Shown here piece after piece: positions 7,854 through 15,920 of a stretch of DNA of 33,448 nt. Location of the stretch: positions 1 to 33,448 of the forward strand of contig JBELMB010000044.1 in assembly GCA_042088665.1 (NCBI GenBank), in the 5' to 3' direction. Position 1 is the stretch's first letter. Each line of letters begins with the position of its first letter. The stretch is from JBELMB01 sp042088665. GTDB taxonomy: Bacteria; Pseudomonadota; Alphaproteobacteria; Rhodobacterales; Rhodobacteraceae. A model generated the notes under the pieces. The model did no database searches. It was given only the letters and a program-made list of their open reading frames with translations, and had not been told where the DNA came from. A program made the position numbers and the translations under genes.

Positions 7854-8792
7854 TCAGGACGCCTGCCCCATAACCCGCCGCACGTTTTCGGCGGCCACTT
7901 CGGCAATGCGGCGGTTCGACTCTTTCGTGACGCCTGCGACATGCGGTGTCAGGATCAGGTTCTCGATCCCCTGAAAAAGCGTGCCCACCTCCGGGGTGAT
8001 CGGCTCCACATCCAGCGTATCAAGTGCCGCCCCGGCGATCTGACCCGACCTAAGCGCGTCGGCGCAATCCGCCTCGTTGACGATCCCGCCCCGGGCGGAG
8101 TTGATGAGAACCGCCTCGGGTTTCATCCGGCCAAACTGGCGGGCATCGATCAGGTCGATGGTCTGTGGCAGCTTTGGACAATGCAGCGTGATCACATCCG
8201 CCTCAGCAACCAGATCATCCAGATCGACGCGCCGGGCGTCACGCCAGGCCGGATGGTCGTCGCCCATCATTGCGTCATGCGCAATCACATCCATCCCCAT
8301 GCCGCGGGCCTTTGCGCCGACAACCTGCCCGATGGATCCAAAGCCCACGATCCCCATGACCCTGCCCGAGATCTCTGTCGAGCCAGCGAACTTGGGCCGG
8401 TCCCACGACCCCCCGGCGACGTCCGGCGTGGCGAAATAGGTTGGTCCGCGCAGCAAGATCATGGCGGTCGCAATCACGTATTCGGCGACGGATACCGCGT
8501 TGGCCCCAATGGCAGGGCAAACCTCGATGCCGCGCGCCTTGCAGGCCTCGACATTGATGTTGTCCAGACCGACGCCCATCCGCGCCACGACCTTGAGGTT
8601 CGGCGCGGCATCCAGAAGGTCCTCGTCAACCATCGTCGCGTTGCGCACGACGACGGCGGTCACCGCGGCGATCCGTTCCTTCAACTCGTCGCGCTTGTTC
8701 CACAGATCAGGATCCCAATGCGTGTCGAAATCGGCGATCAGCGCTTCGGCGACACCTTTGTCCATGAATTCGGTGATCAAGACATCGGACAT
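7854..8792 (-). CDS. D-isomer-specific 2-hydroxyacid dehydrogenase (NAD-dependent)
   Basis: The 312-residue protein has the family layout: a split catalytic domain around a Rossmann domain with GIVGFGSIGQVVG near residue 148. It has the catalytic trio typical of the family: Arg in NSARGG, an acidic residue in the LDTLDVEP region, and His in LTPHVAG. Members interconvert 2-keto and D-2-hydroxy acids and include phosphoglycerate, glyoxylate/hydroxypyruvate and sulfolactate dehydrogenases; I cannot choose among these. ATG 8792 is preferred over a TTG one codon earlier because GGAG lies eight bases upstream. Its start overlaps the cytochrome b561 stop (TGATG), so the two are translationally coupled. 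Confidence 0.87.
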   Translation of the reverse strand: MSDVLITEFMDKGVAEALIADFDTHWDPDLWNKRDELKERIAAVTAVVVRNATMVDEDLLDAAPNLKVVARMGVGLDNINVEACKARGIEVCPAIGANAVSVAEYVIATAMILLRGPTYFATPDVAGGSWDRPKFAGSTEISGRVMGIVGFGSIGQVVGAKARGMGMDVIAHDAMMGDDHPAWRDARRVDLDDLVAEADVITLHCPKLPQTIDLIDARQFGRMKPEAVLINSARGGIVNEADCADALRSGQIAGAALDTLDVEPITPEVGTLFQGIENLILTPHVAGVTKESNRRIAEVAAENVRRVMGQAS

Positions 8793-9508
8793 CAAAGGTA
8801 CTCCCGTTCCTTGTTGTAGGGGTGTTCCATGCCGTAGCCATGGACGGCGCGATAGCCGTCATAACGGCGTTCAAGGAACTCCATGACGACCCAGAAGGCT
8901 AGAAACAGGAACGGAATGACAAAGACGATCCGCGCGAGGATCGGCATCGGGTATTGCATCAACCCAGAGCCGATGGCCCCGATCGCGCAGAACAGGGTAA
9001 AGTAGCCCGCGGTCTTGTGATATGCCTCGAAGATCCGCCGCCGGGTTGTCCGGCTGTAGTGATCGCCGTGATGGGTGGAGGGGTCCTCGGGATCCGCCTT
9101 GTTGTAATACTTGCCGCCATGCGTGCCGCGCAGCATCCCGAACAACAGTTGGACAAGGCCAAGCGTCACGGTCAGCGTGCCCAGAATGGCATGTACCGAT
9201 CCGCTGAAGCCCTGACTGACCACAAGCGCCACGCCCACACCAACCAGAGACAGCAAAACCGAAAAGGTCAGCCCATACTTGTGGCTCGTAAACCACCACC
9301 ATTCGATGTGTTTGATATGCACCTGACGCTGCAGTCCCTTCAATGTCGGGCGCGGCTTGCCGAAGCGGATGATCGTGATGCAGAGCGGTACCAGCAGCAG
9401 CCAGATCGTGACCATCAGGATGGCGTGATAATTCCAGTGAACCTCAACCGTGCGGCCCAGGAAATCGAGGTACACCTCTTCCTTGATGTGGGGCATTTTT
9501 TCGAACAT
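8792..9508 (-). CDS. Cytochrome b561-domain membrane protein
   Basis: The 238-residue membrane protein has about five hydrophobic helices. Four helix-embedded histidines (His28, His76, His106, His164) are spaced like the two haem b ligand pairs of the eukaryote-type cytochrome b561 core. ATG 9508 is chosen because of the GGGAG upstream; the frame runs 50 codons further without a ribosome site. Such proteins carry electrons across or within the membrane, often between quinol or an exported reductant and a partner. Here its stop overlaps the start of a 2-hydroxyacid dehydrogenase gene. A functional link is suggested only by that coupling. Confidence 0.82.
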   Translation of the reverse strand: MFEKMPHIKEEVYLDFLGRTVEVHWNYHAILMVTIWLLLVPLCITIIRFGKPRPTLKGLQRQVHIKHIEWWWFTSHKYGLTFSVLLSLVGVGVALVVSQGFSGSVHAILGTLTVTLGLVQLLFGMLRGTHGGKYYNKADPEDPSTHHGDHYSRTTRRRIFEAYHKTAGYFTLFCAIGAIGSGLMQYPMPILARIVFVIPFLFLAFWVVMEFLERRYDGYRAVHGYGMEHPYNKEREYL

Positions 9509-9645
9509 CCGCGGCTCCCTCGGCAGTTGTGACAGGCCCTGTCTTGCCCGCACCTTTTTTGGGTCTTGAACTTGACTCAAGCCTAACGTTGGGCAACAAT
9601 TTTTGCAACCGCGTGCGGCGCCAAACACCTTGTTTATAAAGGGAA

Positions 9646-9659
9646 ATTGGTTAACCAAT
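9646..9659. promoter_or_regulatory. Perfect 14-bp palindrome in a divergent promoter region, candidate GntR-type operator
   Basis: ATTGGTTAACCAAT is its own reverse complement and lies in the 221-base region between the cytochrome b561 gene (-) and the first beta-hydroxyacid dehydrogenase gene (+), preceded by AT-rich TTTATAAAG. The TGGT/ACCA half-sites resemble those bound by FadR/FCD-type GntR regulators. No GntR gene is in the window, so the binding protein is unknown. Confidence 0.55.
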
Positions 9660-9729
9660 CGGGCGAGACACGCGAGCGTTTCCTATGCCTCGGCTGGGTG
9701 TCCGGAACAACCTGAAACAGGAGCTCAGA

Positions 9730-10599
9730 ATGACCAGAACCGTCGGCGTGATCGGCTTGGGAAACATGGGGCGCGGGATCGCGAAGAACATCGCCAAGGC
9801 GGGTTATGACCTGCTTGTCTGGGATGTATCCGAGGCCGCGCGCGAGGCGCAATCGGGCATCGCCCGCATCGTCCCGCCGCCGCTGATGGCCGCCGAAGCC
9901 GAAGTCGTGATCTTTGTCGTGCCCGGCTCCGAGCAGATCGACAACCTGCTTGCGGATATGCTGGTCAATGCCCGCGCAGAGCTGATCCTGTGGGATTTCA
10001 CCACCTCCGACCCCGTCTACACAAAGAAACTCGCGCTGCGCGCGGCAGATGCCGGCGTGCCCTACATGGATGCCGGGATGACTGGCGGCGGTGCCAAAGG
10101 CGCGGATGACGGCACGATGACGCTGATGATCGGCGGTGACACATCGGTGCTCGACCGCTCGAAAGACGTGTTGGAGGCCTGTGCAGGCAAGCTGATCCAT
10201 CTGGGACCCTCCGGTGCGGGCCATACGATGAAGGTTGTTCATAACCTGATCACCCATACGAATTTCCTCGCCTGTTCCGAAGCGGGCCGTCTCGCCGAAG
10301 CCGCCGGGATCGATCTTGCAGACATGATCAAGGTCTTCAACGCTGGCAATGCCCGCAGCTTTATCTCGGAACGTCGGTTTCCCGATCACATCCTGTCTGA
10401 GACATGGGATGGACGGTCCCGCATCTTCAACCTGCGCAAGGATGTCGGCATGGCCGTCGCGCTGTCCAAGGAACTGGGCAGCCCCATGCGGCTTGGGCAT
10501 CAGACCCTTGCATGGATCCAGGCCGCCGTTGATGCAGGCATGGAAGACGAAGATTTCACACGCATGTATCCGGCGCTCGACAAGCTTTCGGACACGTGA
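9730..10599 (+). CDS. NAD(P)-dependent beta-hydroxyacid dehydrogenase (3-hydroxyisobutyrate dehydrogenase type), copy 1
   Basis: The 289-residue protein has the Rossmann motif GVIGLGNMGRGIA at residues 6-18. The substrate loop DAGMTGGGAKGADDGTM departs slightly from the usual DAPVSGG form. The catalytic lysine lies in GAGHTMKVVHN. The start ATG 9730 has AGGAG upstream; an in-frame ATG at 9685 has no ribosome site. Family members oxidise 3-hydroxyisobutyrate, tartronate semialdehyde and similar beta-hydroxy acids. It is the first of three tightly packed plus-strand genes (13- and 3-base gaps), and the third is a paralogue. Confidence 0.88.
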   Translation: MTRTVGVIGLGNMGRGIAKNIAKAGYDLLVWDVSEAAREAQSGIARIVPPPLMAAEAEVVIFVVPGSEQIDNLLADMLVNARAELILWDFTTSDPVYTKKLALRAADAGVPYMDAGMTGGGAKGADDGTMTLMIGGDTSVLDRSKDVLEACAGKLIHLGPSGAGHTMKVVHNLITHTNFLACSEAGRLAEAAGIDLADMIKVFNAGNARSFISERRFPDHILSETWDGRSRIFNLRKDVGMAVALSKELGSPMRLGHQTLAWIQAAVDAGMEDEDFTRMYPALDKLSDT

Positions 10600-10612
10600 A
10601 GGAAGGACCCCT

Positions 10613-11494
10613 ATGACCGCCGATATGCTGGGCGCCCTGCGCGCCCCCGTTCACCGCTTTGTTCTGGGCGAGGTGGAGATCACGTCGATCCTCGACGGAG
10701 CCTTCCCCATGAGCATCAGCCCGCCCTTCCTGCTGGAGGAGAGCGAGGAAGAGGTTGCAGCGATTGCTGGGGCCGCGAACCTGCCGACAGACCGGCTGGA
10801 GAATAATTTTATCCCGGTTCTGGTGAACAGCGGGGGTACGCTCGTCCTGTTTGACACCGGGTTTGGCCAATCGCGCCGCGAGGCCGGTGCCGGTCTTCTG
10901 CGACCGCTGCTGGCAGAGGCTGGCTACACGCCCGAGGACATCGACGTCGTGGCCCTGACCCATGTGCACCCTGACCACATTGGCGGGCTGTGGGAGGACG
11001 GTGAACTGGCCTTTCCGAATGCCCAACTCATGATCGGGCGCAGGGAATTCGACGCATGGAAATCGGGCGCCGACATTCCCGAGCAGCGGAAAGAAAACCG
11101 CGAGATGTTCCTGAAACTCGTCGCCCCCCTCGAGGACCGGTTCAGGTTTCTCGAAGACGGCGACGAGATCGCCAAGGGGGTCACGGCAGAGGCCGCCTTT
11201 GGGCATTCCCCGGGTCATATGATGTTTCGCATCGAAAGCGCGGGCAAGCAGGCCCTGATCTGGGCTGATCTGGCCAACCACTATGTCTTTTCCGTAGGCC
11301 ACCCCGGCAGCAAGGTCGGCTTTGACGATGACAAGGAGATGGCGATGGCCACCCGAAACCGGGTTCTGGCCGAAACTGCGGACAGTGGCGTGCTGGTCAT
11401 CGGGCACCACATGCCCTTTCCCGGCGTGGGTTTTGTCGAGCGGACAGAAGGGTCCTACCGCTGGGTGCCTGCCGCGTACCAGCTGAGGCTCTGA
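10613..11494 (+). CDS. Metallo-beta-lactamase-fold hydrolase
   Basis: The 293-residue protein carries all metal ligands of a binuclear MBL-fold enzyme: HVHPDH at residues 117-122, His202 in HSPGH, Asp219 in IWADL and His265 or His266 in GHHMPFPG. The start ATG 10613 follows GGAAGGA, although the frame is open for 88 codons upstream inside the previous gene. The family includes lactonases, thioesterases and glyoxalase II-like enzymes. No export signal is present, so it is probably cytoplasmic. Its place between two beta-hydroxyacid dehydrogenases suggests that it opens a lactone or thioester in the same pathway, but the substrate is not readable. Confidence 0.88.
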   Translation: MTADMLGALRAPVHRFVLGEVEITSILDGAFPMSISPPFLLEESEEEVAAIAGAANLPTDRLENNFIPVLVNSGGTLVLFDTGFGQSRREAGAGLLRPLLAEAGYTPEDIDVVALTHVHPDHIGGLWEDGELAFPNAQLMIGRREFDAWKSGADIPEQRKENREMFLKLVAPLEDRFRFLEDGDEIAKGVTAEAAFGHSPGHMMFRIESAGKQALIWADLANHYVFSVGHPGSKVGFDDDKEMAMATRNRVLAETADSGVLVIGHHMPFPGVGFVERTEGSYRWVPAAYQLRL

Positions 11495-11497
11495 GAC

Positions 11498-12364
11498 ATG
11501 GCACAGGTCGGTATCATCGGTTTGGGCATCATGGGGTCCGCCTATTCCAGAAACCTTATGGCTGCGGGCGTCTCGGTGGCGGGGGTGGATCCCGCCCCCG
11601 CTGCACGCGCGCGCCTGCAAGAGATGGGCGGCACGGCCCATGAAACCCCGGGGGACTGGCTGACCGAGTGTGACCTCGTCATCCTCTCGCTCGTGTCGCC
11701 GGTCGTGCTGCGCACTGTCTGCACGGGTCTCGCCGATCTCTTGACGCCCGGCCAGGTGGTTCTGGAGACAGGCACATTTGCGCTGGAGGACAAGCAGGCC
11801 GCGTATGAGCTCCTCTCTGCCAGCAAGATCCATTTGCTGGACAGCCCCGTCAGCGGCACCGGCGCGCAGGCATGGGAAGGCGATATCCTGATGATGGCCT
11901 CCGGCGATCCCGAAGCCATCGCACGGGCCCGCCCCTTCATGGCGCATTTCACCAAGGGTGTGGTCGAGGCCGGAGCGTTCGGCATGGGCAGCCGCCTGAA
12001 ATACGTCGCCAACCATGCGGTCGCGCTGCACAATGCCGCCGCGGCCGAGACGCTGGCCTATGCGGACGCGCTGGGGCTGGACCGGCAGGTCACCTACGAG
12101 ATGCTCTCGACAGGGGGGGGTCAGTCGAAAATGTCCGATCTGCGCATGCCGCTGATGATTTCGGGCGCTTACGAGCCACCAACCGCAAGCCTGAAGATGT
12201 TTGAAAAGGATCTGTCCGTCATTGGCGATGACCTGCGGCGTCTCGGGCTGAAGGTGCCGCTGTTCGATGTGGTGGATGCGCTTTACCAGACGGCCTCCGC
12301 CAACCTGCCGGAAACCCATGACACCGCCTCGGTGTTCGAGGTTTACCAACAGAAGCTGCAATGA
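11498..12364 (+). CDS. NAD(P)-dependent beta-hydroxyacid dehydrogenase, copy 2
   Basis: The 288-residue protein has GIIGLGIMGSAYSRNL at its N terminus, the substrate loop DSPVSGTGAQAWEGD close to the family's DSPVSGG form, and the catalytic lysine in MGSRLKYVANH. It starts three bases after the MBL-fold gene's stop, so it is co-transcribed. It belongs to the same superfamily as the gene at 9730 but is clearly diverged from it, so the two are unlikely to be a recent duplication and may act on successive intermediates. The gene ends before two hairpins that separate it from the convergent hydrolase gene. Confidence 0.87.
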   Translation: MAQVGIIGLGIMGSAYSRNLMAAGVSVAGVDPAPAARARLQEMGGTAHETPGDWLTECDLVILSLVSPVVLRTVCTGLADLLTPGQVVLETGTFALEDKQAAYELLSASKIHLLDSPVSGTGAQAWEGDILMMASGDPEAIARARPFMAHFTKGVVEAGAFGMGSRLKYVANHAVALHNAAAAETLAYADALGLDRQVTYEMLSTGGGQSKMSDLRMPLMISGAYEPPTASLKMFEKDLSVIGDDLRRLGLKVPLFDVVDALYQTASANLPETHDTASVFEVYQQKLQ

Positions 12365-12385
12365 TCGACGGGCCTGAACACGCCT

Positions 12386-12410
12386 TCGGCTGACGCAGGC
12401 GACCAGCCGA
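12386..12410. terminator. Hairpin after the dehydrogenase operon
   Basis: TCGGCTG / CAGCCGA (12386-12392 with 12404-12410) forms a perfect seven-base stem with an 11-base loop, 21 bases after the operon's last stop. There is no T run. It is the first of two hairpins in the convergent gap. Confidence 0.4.
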
Positions 12411-12428
12411 TCAACAACGCAGGAGAAA

Positions 12429-12472
12429 CGCCAATGCCCCGCAGCGCCTCTGGCGCATAGGGAGCATTGGCG
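12429..12472. terminator. 44-base near-perfect hairpin in a convergent gap
   Basis: The outer stem CGCCAATGC / GCATTGGCG (12429-12437 with 12464-12472) continues as CCC / GGG past a one-base bulge. The inner stem GCGCC / GGCGC (12444-12448 with 12452-12456) closes on a three-base loop. It sits between convergent genes and is followed after about 13 bases by TTTTT on the plus strand, so it is probably a bidirectional terminator. Confidence 0.6.
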
Positions 12473-12517
12473 GGAACATTCGCGTTTTTCTGCGTTTCAG
12501 ATCATGAACCGATCGCG

Positions 12518-13315
12518 TCAGAGACCCAGAAATGCAGCCGTGGCCGCGTTGAATCCGTCCGGTTGGTTGATGTTCGCCACATGGGCCGCATCCGGCACCT
12601 CGTGAAAAGCAGCCCCCGGCGTCGCATCCGCCATGGCCTGCATCACTTCGGGCGCCGCGCCCTTGTCCAGACTGCCCCCCACATAGAGAACCGGGATTGA
12701 CACGCCACCCAGATGGCGCAGGTAATCCAGACCCTTCAGCGCCTGACAGCAGGCAATGTATCCTTGAGGATCGGACCCCATGATCATCGATCTGATACCA
12801 GCCAGCGCCTCGGGATTGCTGTCACGCCAGCTTTGCGTGAACCATGTGCCGAGAGTGCCGTCGACAATGCCCGCCATCCCGTTTTCCGTCACGGCCGCCA
12901 TGCGCCCGTCCCACATCGCGCGAAACGGCTCCGGCGCATCCGCGCGGCCATCGGCACAAACGACCCGCGAAATGCGGTCGCCATGCTCCAGCGCCAGACC
13001 AAGTCCCGTCATGCCGCCCATCGACAGCCCCATGAAGTCTGCCGTCTCGATCTCATGCAGATCCATCAAGGCAATGACATCCCCGACCAGATCATCAAAA
13101 TCATAGGGGCCTTCGGGCGCATCGCTGGCACCGTGCCCGCGCGTGTCATAGCGCAGCACCCGGTATTTCGCGGTCAGAAAATCGATCTGCAGATCCCACA
13201 TGCCAAGGCTCGCGCCCAGCGAATTCGACAACACGATCCAGGGCTTGTCCGCCCCCTCACCATCAATCGCCGTGTTGAGCACAACGCCGGACGCCAGCGT
13301 CACACGCCCCGTCAT
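12518..13315 (-). CDS. Alpha/beta hydrolase, 3-oxoadipate enol-lactonase-like
   Basis: The 265-residue protein is a PcaD-type alpha/beta hydrolase. The nucleophile elbow is GLSMGG with Ser98, the acid is probably Asp217 in GGSLDKG, and the histidine is His245 in DAAHVANINQP. The oxyanion segment NSLGASLGMWD and the strand YDTRGHGASD are also typical of this group. PcaD hydrolyses 3-oxoadipate enol-lactone in aromatic-ring catabolism, but relatives have other ester or lactone substrates, and no other pca genes are near. Its start overlaps the upstream flavin monooxygenase stop (ATGA), so both are made from one transcript and may act in sequence. Confidence 0.83.
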   Translation of the reverse strand: MTGRVTLASGVVLNTAIDGEGADKPWIVLSNSLGASLGMWDLQIDFLTAKYRVLRYDTRGHGASDAPEGPYDFDDLVGDVIALMDLHEIETADFMGLSMGGMTGLGLALEHGDRISRVVCADGRADAPEPFRAMWDGRMAAVTENGMAGIVDGTLGTWFTQSWRDSNPEALAGIRSMIMGSDPQGYIACCQALKGLDYLRHLGGVSIPVLYVGGSLDKGAAPEVMQAMADATPGAAFHEVPDAAHVANINQPDGFNAATAAFLGL

Positions 13316-14421
13316 TGAGCCGCCTCGCTGTTCGAGGCTTCGGCTGCGTCCACGGCAGGTCTGACCTTTTCCGCCATCAGAACCATCGACCGCCGTGCCA
13401 GTTCCACATCGGCCCAGTCCTTGCCAGCATAAAGCAGCTTGCCAAAATCGCCTGTCGTCTCACGGAAAGCCAGAAGTTCGTCGGTGACCTTGTCCGGCGT
13501 GCCCCAGATGATCAGACGGTTGCACACGTGTTCCAGCGTCACTTCGTCATCGGGTTGCTCGCGGTGTTCCTTGAACAGGTTGATCCGACCATGCTTTTTC
13601 AGCTTTGTGAACAACTGCTTGTAATAATAGACATAAGGGCTGTCCGGGTTCGTCGCGTAGTGGCGCGCCGTGTCCAGATCATCGGCAATAAAGACCGATT
13701 TTGCCACGCGCCAGTTTGCCGGATCGGCGGGGCGCCCTGCCCGCTCACAGCCTTCGACGTATTTCGGCCAATGCGACGCAACCCACTGCGGCATGAGGAA
13801 GTTGGCGCTGATCGGGTCCCAGCCGCGCGCTGCGGCCTCTGTCACCCCCTTCGAGAAAGGTGCCACCGCGGTGACGACAATCGGCGGATTGGGCTGCTGC
13901 AGCGGCTTGGGCATGATCCCCTGCCCGATCTCCGTCATCTGCGCCTTTTCGGTCGTGATGCGTCCGAAGTATTCGGTGTCGATCGCGTAGGGCGCATCGC
14001 TTTCCCAGATCTTCAGGACGGTGTTGATGCACTCAAGGAACTTGGCGTTCCGGTCCAGTTCGAGATTGCCGAACACCTCCGCATCCGTGGCCAGCCCACC
14101 CGGGGAAATCCCGAAGTTGAACTTTCCGTCCAACATGTGGTCCAGCATCGCGATGTCTGCGGCGATCTTGGCCGGGTGCAGGTTCGGCATGTTCACGGTG
14201 CCGGTGCCAAGGCGGATGTTTTTGACAGCCGAGGCGAGCGAGGCAATGAACATCATGCAATTGGTGATGTTCTCTGCCTTGTCGGTCACATGCTCACCGA
14301 CATAGGCTTCGACAAAGCCAAGTTCATCGGCCAGCAGGAACGCGTCGCGATCCTCGGCCAGACAGACGCGCCAGTCCTTGTCCAGCGGGTGAATGGGCAT
14401 AGTGAAAAAGCCAAGTTCCAT
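13312..14421 (-). CDS. Luciferase-like (LLM-class) flavin-dependent monooxygenase
   Basis: The 369-residue protein shows the bacterial luciferase/F420-superfamily pattern: MELGFFTMP at the start, ADELGFVEAYVGEH, the barrel segment LGTGTVNMPNLHPAKIA, and the phosphate-binding stretch NFGISPGG. ATG 14421 is preferred to upstream in-frame starts because GGAG precedes it and the protein then begins exactly at the first barrel strand. Members oxygenate substrates with reduced flavin, for example limonene monooxygenase and alkanesulfonate monooxygenases. A coupled enol-lactonase-like hydrolase gene follows. A Baeyer-Villiger-type oxygenation to a lactone that the hydrolase opens is attractive but unproven. 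Confidence 0.88.
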   Translation of the reverse strand: MELGFFTMPIHPLDKDWRVCLAEDRDAFLLADELGFVEAYVGEHVTDKAENITNCMMFIASLASAVKNIRLGTGTVNMPNLHPAKIAADIAMLDHMLDGKFNFGISPGGLATDAEVFGNLELDRNAKFLECINTVLKIWESDAPYAIDTEYFGRITTEKAQMTEIGQGIMPKPLQQPNPPIVVTAVAPFSKGVTEAAARGWDPISANFLMPQWVASHWPKYVEGCERAGRPADPANWRVAKSVFIADDLDTARHYATNPDSPYVYYYKQLFTKLKKHGRINLFKEHREQPDDEVTLEHVCNRLIIWGTPDKVTDELLAFRETTGDFGKLLYAGKDWADVELARRSMVLMAEKVRPAVDAAEASNSEAAQ

Positions 14422-14552
14422 TGGTGAATCTCCTGTTTGGAGCGAAAAATAGCCCGGTCCAGCCAGTTCCCAACATAATAATTCGAGGTAGTTTCCATTA
14501 CATAATTTGATGCCCTTCAAACGGGCGTACCTGCCGCGGCCCTTGGATCGAG

Positions 14553-14568
14553 GCGCCCCGTGGGGCGC
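14553..14568 (-). terminator. GC-rich hairpin after dctM
   Basis: GCGCCCC / GGGGCGC (14553-14559 with 14562-14568) lies 25 bases beyond the dctM stop on the minus strand, in the 171-base gap before the flavin monooxygenase gene. The two-base spacer means that the innermost C-G pair must open to form a loop. There is no T run. It probably limits read-through from the TRAP genes. Confidence 0.4.
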
Positions 14569-14592
14569 GCGCCGAACGCGCCCCGTCGCAGG

Positions 14593-15909
14593 TCAAAGCA
14601 TGTAGTTCGGCAACCAGTTCGCGAGCCCCGGGAACCACAGCACGATCAGTGCCGCGAGCAGGATCAGCAGGAAATAGGGCGTCGAGCCGATGAATATCTT
14701 GCCCAAGGTGGCCGTTGGATCCGTGACGGACCCGCGCACGGTATAGACCAGCAGGCCAAAGGGCGGCGTCAGAAGACCCGCCTCGATCACCAGAATGCCA
14801 AAGATGGCAAAGGCCAGCGGATCAACCCCAAGCGTCATCGCGATGGGCACGAAAATCGGCACGGTCAGCAGGATGATGGATACGCTGTCGATCAACATGC
14901 CAAGGATGATCCAGATCAGCATCATCAGCGCGATCAGCACCCATGGCTCCAGCCCGGCCCCGATGAACATGCCCTGAATGAAGTTCACGGCACCGCCAAG
15001 AGCCAGCAGTCGCGAATACATCTGCGCCGTGATCAGCAGGAACATGATCGGCGCGGTGGTTTTGCCTGCCAGATAGATCGCCGCGACAATGTCGCGCCAG
15101 CCCATGCCCTTGGCCAGGCCGATGAGAAGCGCGCCAATGGCCCCGAACCCCGCGGCCTCGGTCGGCGTGAACAGGCCCGTCCAGATGCCGCCGATGACCA
15201 ACATGATCAGAAGCAGGATCCCGATCCCGCCAATCACTTCGGACCGCATTTCGGCACGGGTCAGCGGCACCAGTGGCTCTTCGAAGGCAGGGGCAATCTC
15301 GGGTTTGAGCACCACCGCGATGATGACATAGGCCGAGAACATCAGCGCCAGAATGATCCCCGGGATCACACCCGCCATGAACAATGCGCCGACGCTCATC
15401 TCGGTCAGGATGGCCCAGACGATCAGCAGAACCGACGGCGGGATCAACATGCCGAGGCAGGCCGATCCGGCAACCGCCCCCAGAGCAAAGGTCTGTTTAT
15501 ACCCGACTTTCCGCATCTCAGGGTAGGCAATGCGCGAGAACGCCGCCGCCGCGGCAATGGACACGCCCGTCACGGCGGCAAAAACCGTGTTGCCCGCAAT
15601 GGTCGCAATTGCCAGACGCCCCGGCAATCGTTTGAGAGAGCGGTCACATATCCGGTAAAGATCCGATGCCGCCCCTGATCTGGATATGAAATCCCCCATC
15701 AGCACGAACAACGGGATCACAGCGAAAACGTCTTTTCTCACCGCCTCATAGGCCGTGTTCCCAAGGATCGACACAGCCGCCTCAAAGCTGCCCAGCATCA
15801 GCCAGACCCCGAGGCCCGAACAGATCGCCAATGCGATGCCGATGTGGGTTCCCGCAAGGATCAGCAGGATCAGAAGACCCAGCATCCACAGCACAATATC
15901 ACCGCCCAT
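14593..15909 (-). CDS. dctM: TRAP transporter large permease, DctM family
   Basis: The 438-residue protein is almost wholly hydrophobic with about 12 membrane segments, the normal size for DctM. Typical DctM stretches include GAASDLYRICDRSLKRLPG near residue 78, the FIQGMFIGAGLEPW segment, and the C-terminal PPFGLLVYTVRG. It forms the sodium-driven translocation channel that works with DctQ and a periplasmic binding protein. It lies 11 bases downstream of dctQ on the same strand, with GAGGA before ATG 15909. The matching binding protein gene is divergent (16664-17725). Confidence 0.93.
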   Translation of the reverse strand: MGGDIVLWMLGLLILLILAGTHIGIALAICSGLGVWLMLGSFEAAVSILGNTAYEAVRKDVFAVIPLFVLMGDFISRSGAASDLYRICDRSLKRLPGRLAIATIAGNTVFAAVTGVSIAAAAAFSRIAYPEMRKVGYKQTFALGAVAGSACLGMLIPPSVLLIVWAILTEMSVGALFMAGVIPGIILALMFSAYVIIAVVLKPEIAPAFEEPLVPLTRAEMRSEVIGGIGILLLIMLVIGGIWTGLFTPTEAAGFGAIGALLIGLAKGMGWRDIVAAIYLAGKTTAPIMFLLITAQMYSRLLALGGAVNFIQGMFIGAGLEPWVLIALMMLIWIILGMLIDSVSIILLTVPIFVPIAMTLGVDPLAFAIFGILVIEAGLLTPPFGLLVYTVRGSVTDPTATLGKIFIGSTPYFLLILLAALIVLWFPGLANWLPNYML

Positions 15910-15920
15910 GGCGCACGTCC

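Noticed and set aside
10556..12361. 601-codon open frame on the minus strand
   Set aside because: It is antisense to the MBL-fold and second dehydrogenase genes, both of which have full catalytic motifs.
14470..14520. AT-rich stretch upstream of the flavin monooxygenase as a sixth TTATC-N5-MTAA site
   Set aside because: It contains ATAATAATT and ATAATTTG but not the required TTATC and MTAA half-sites at the right spacing.
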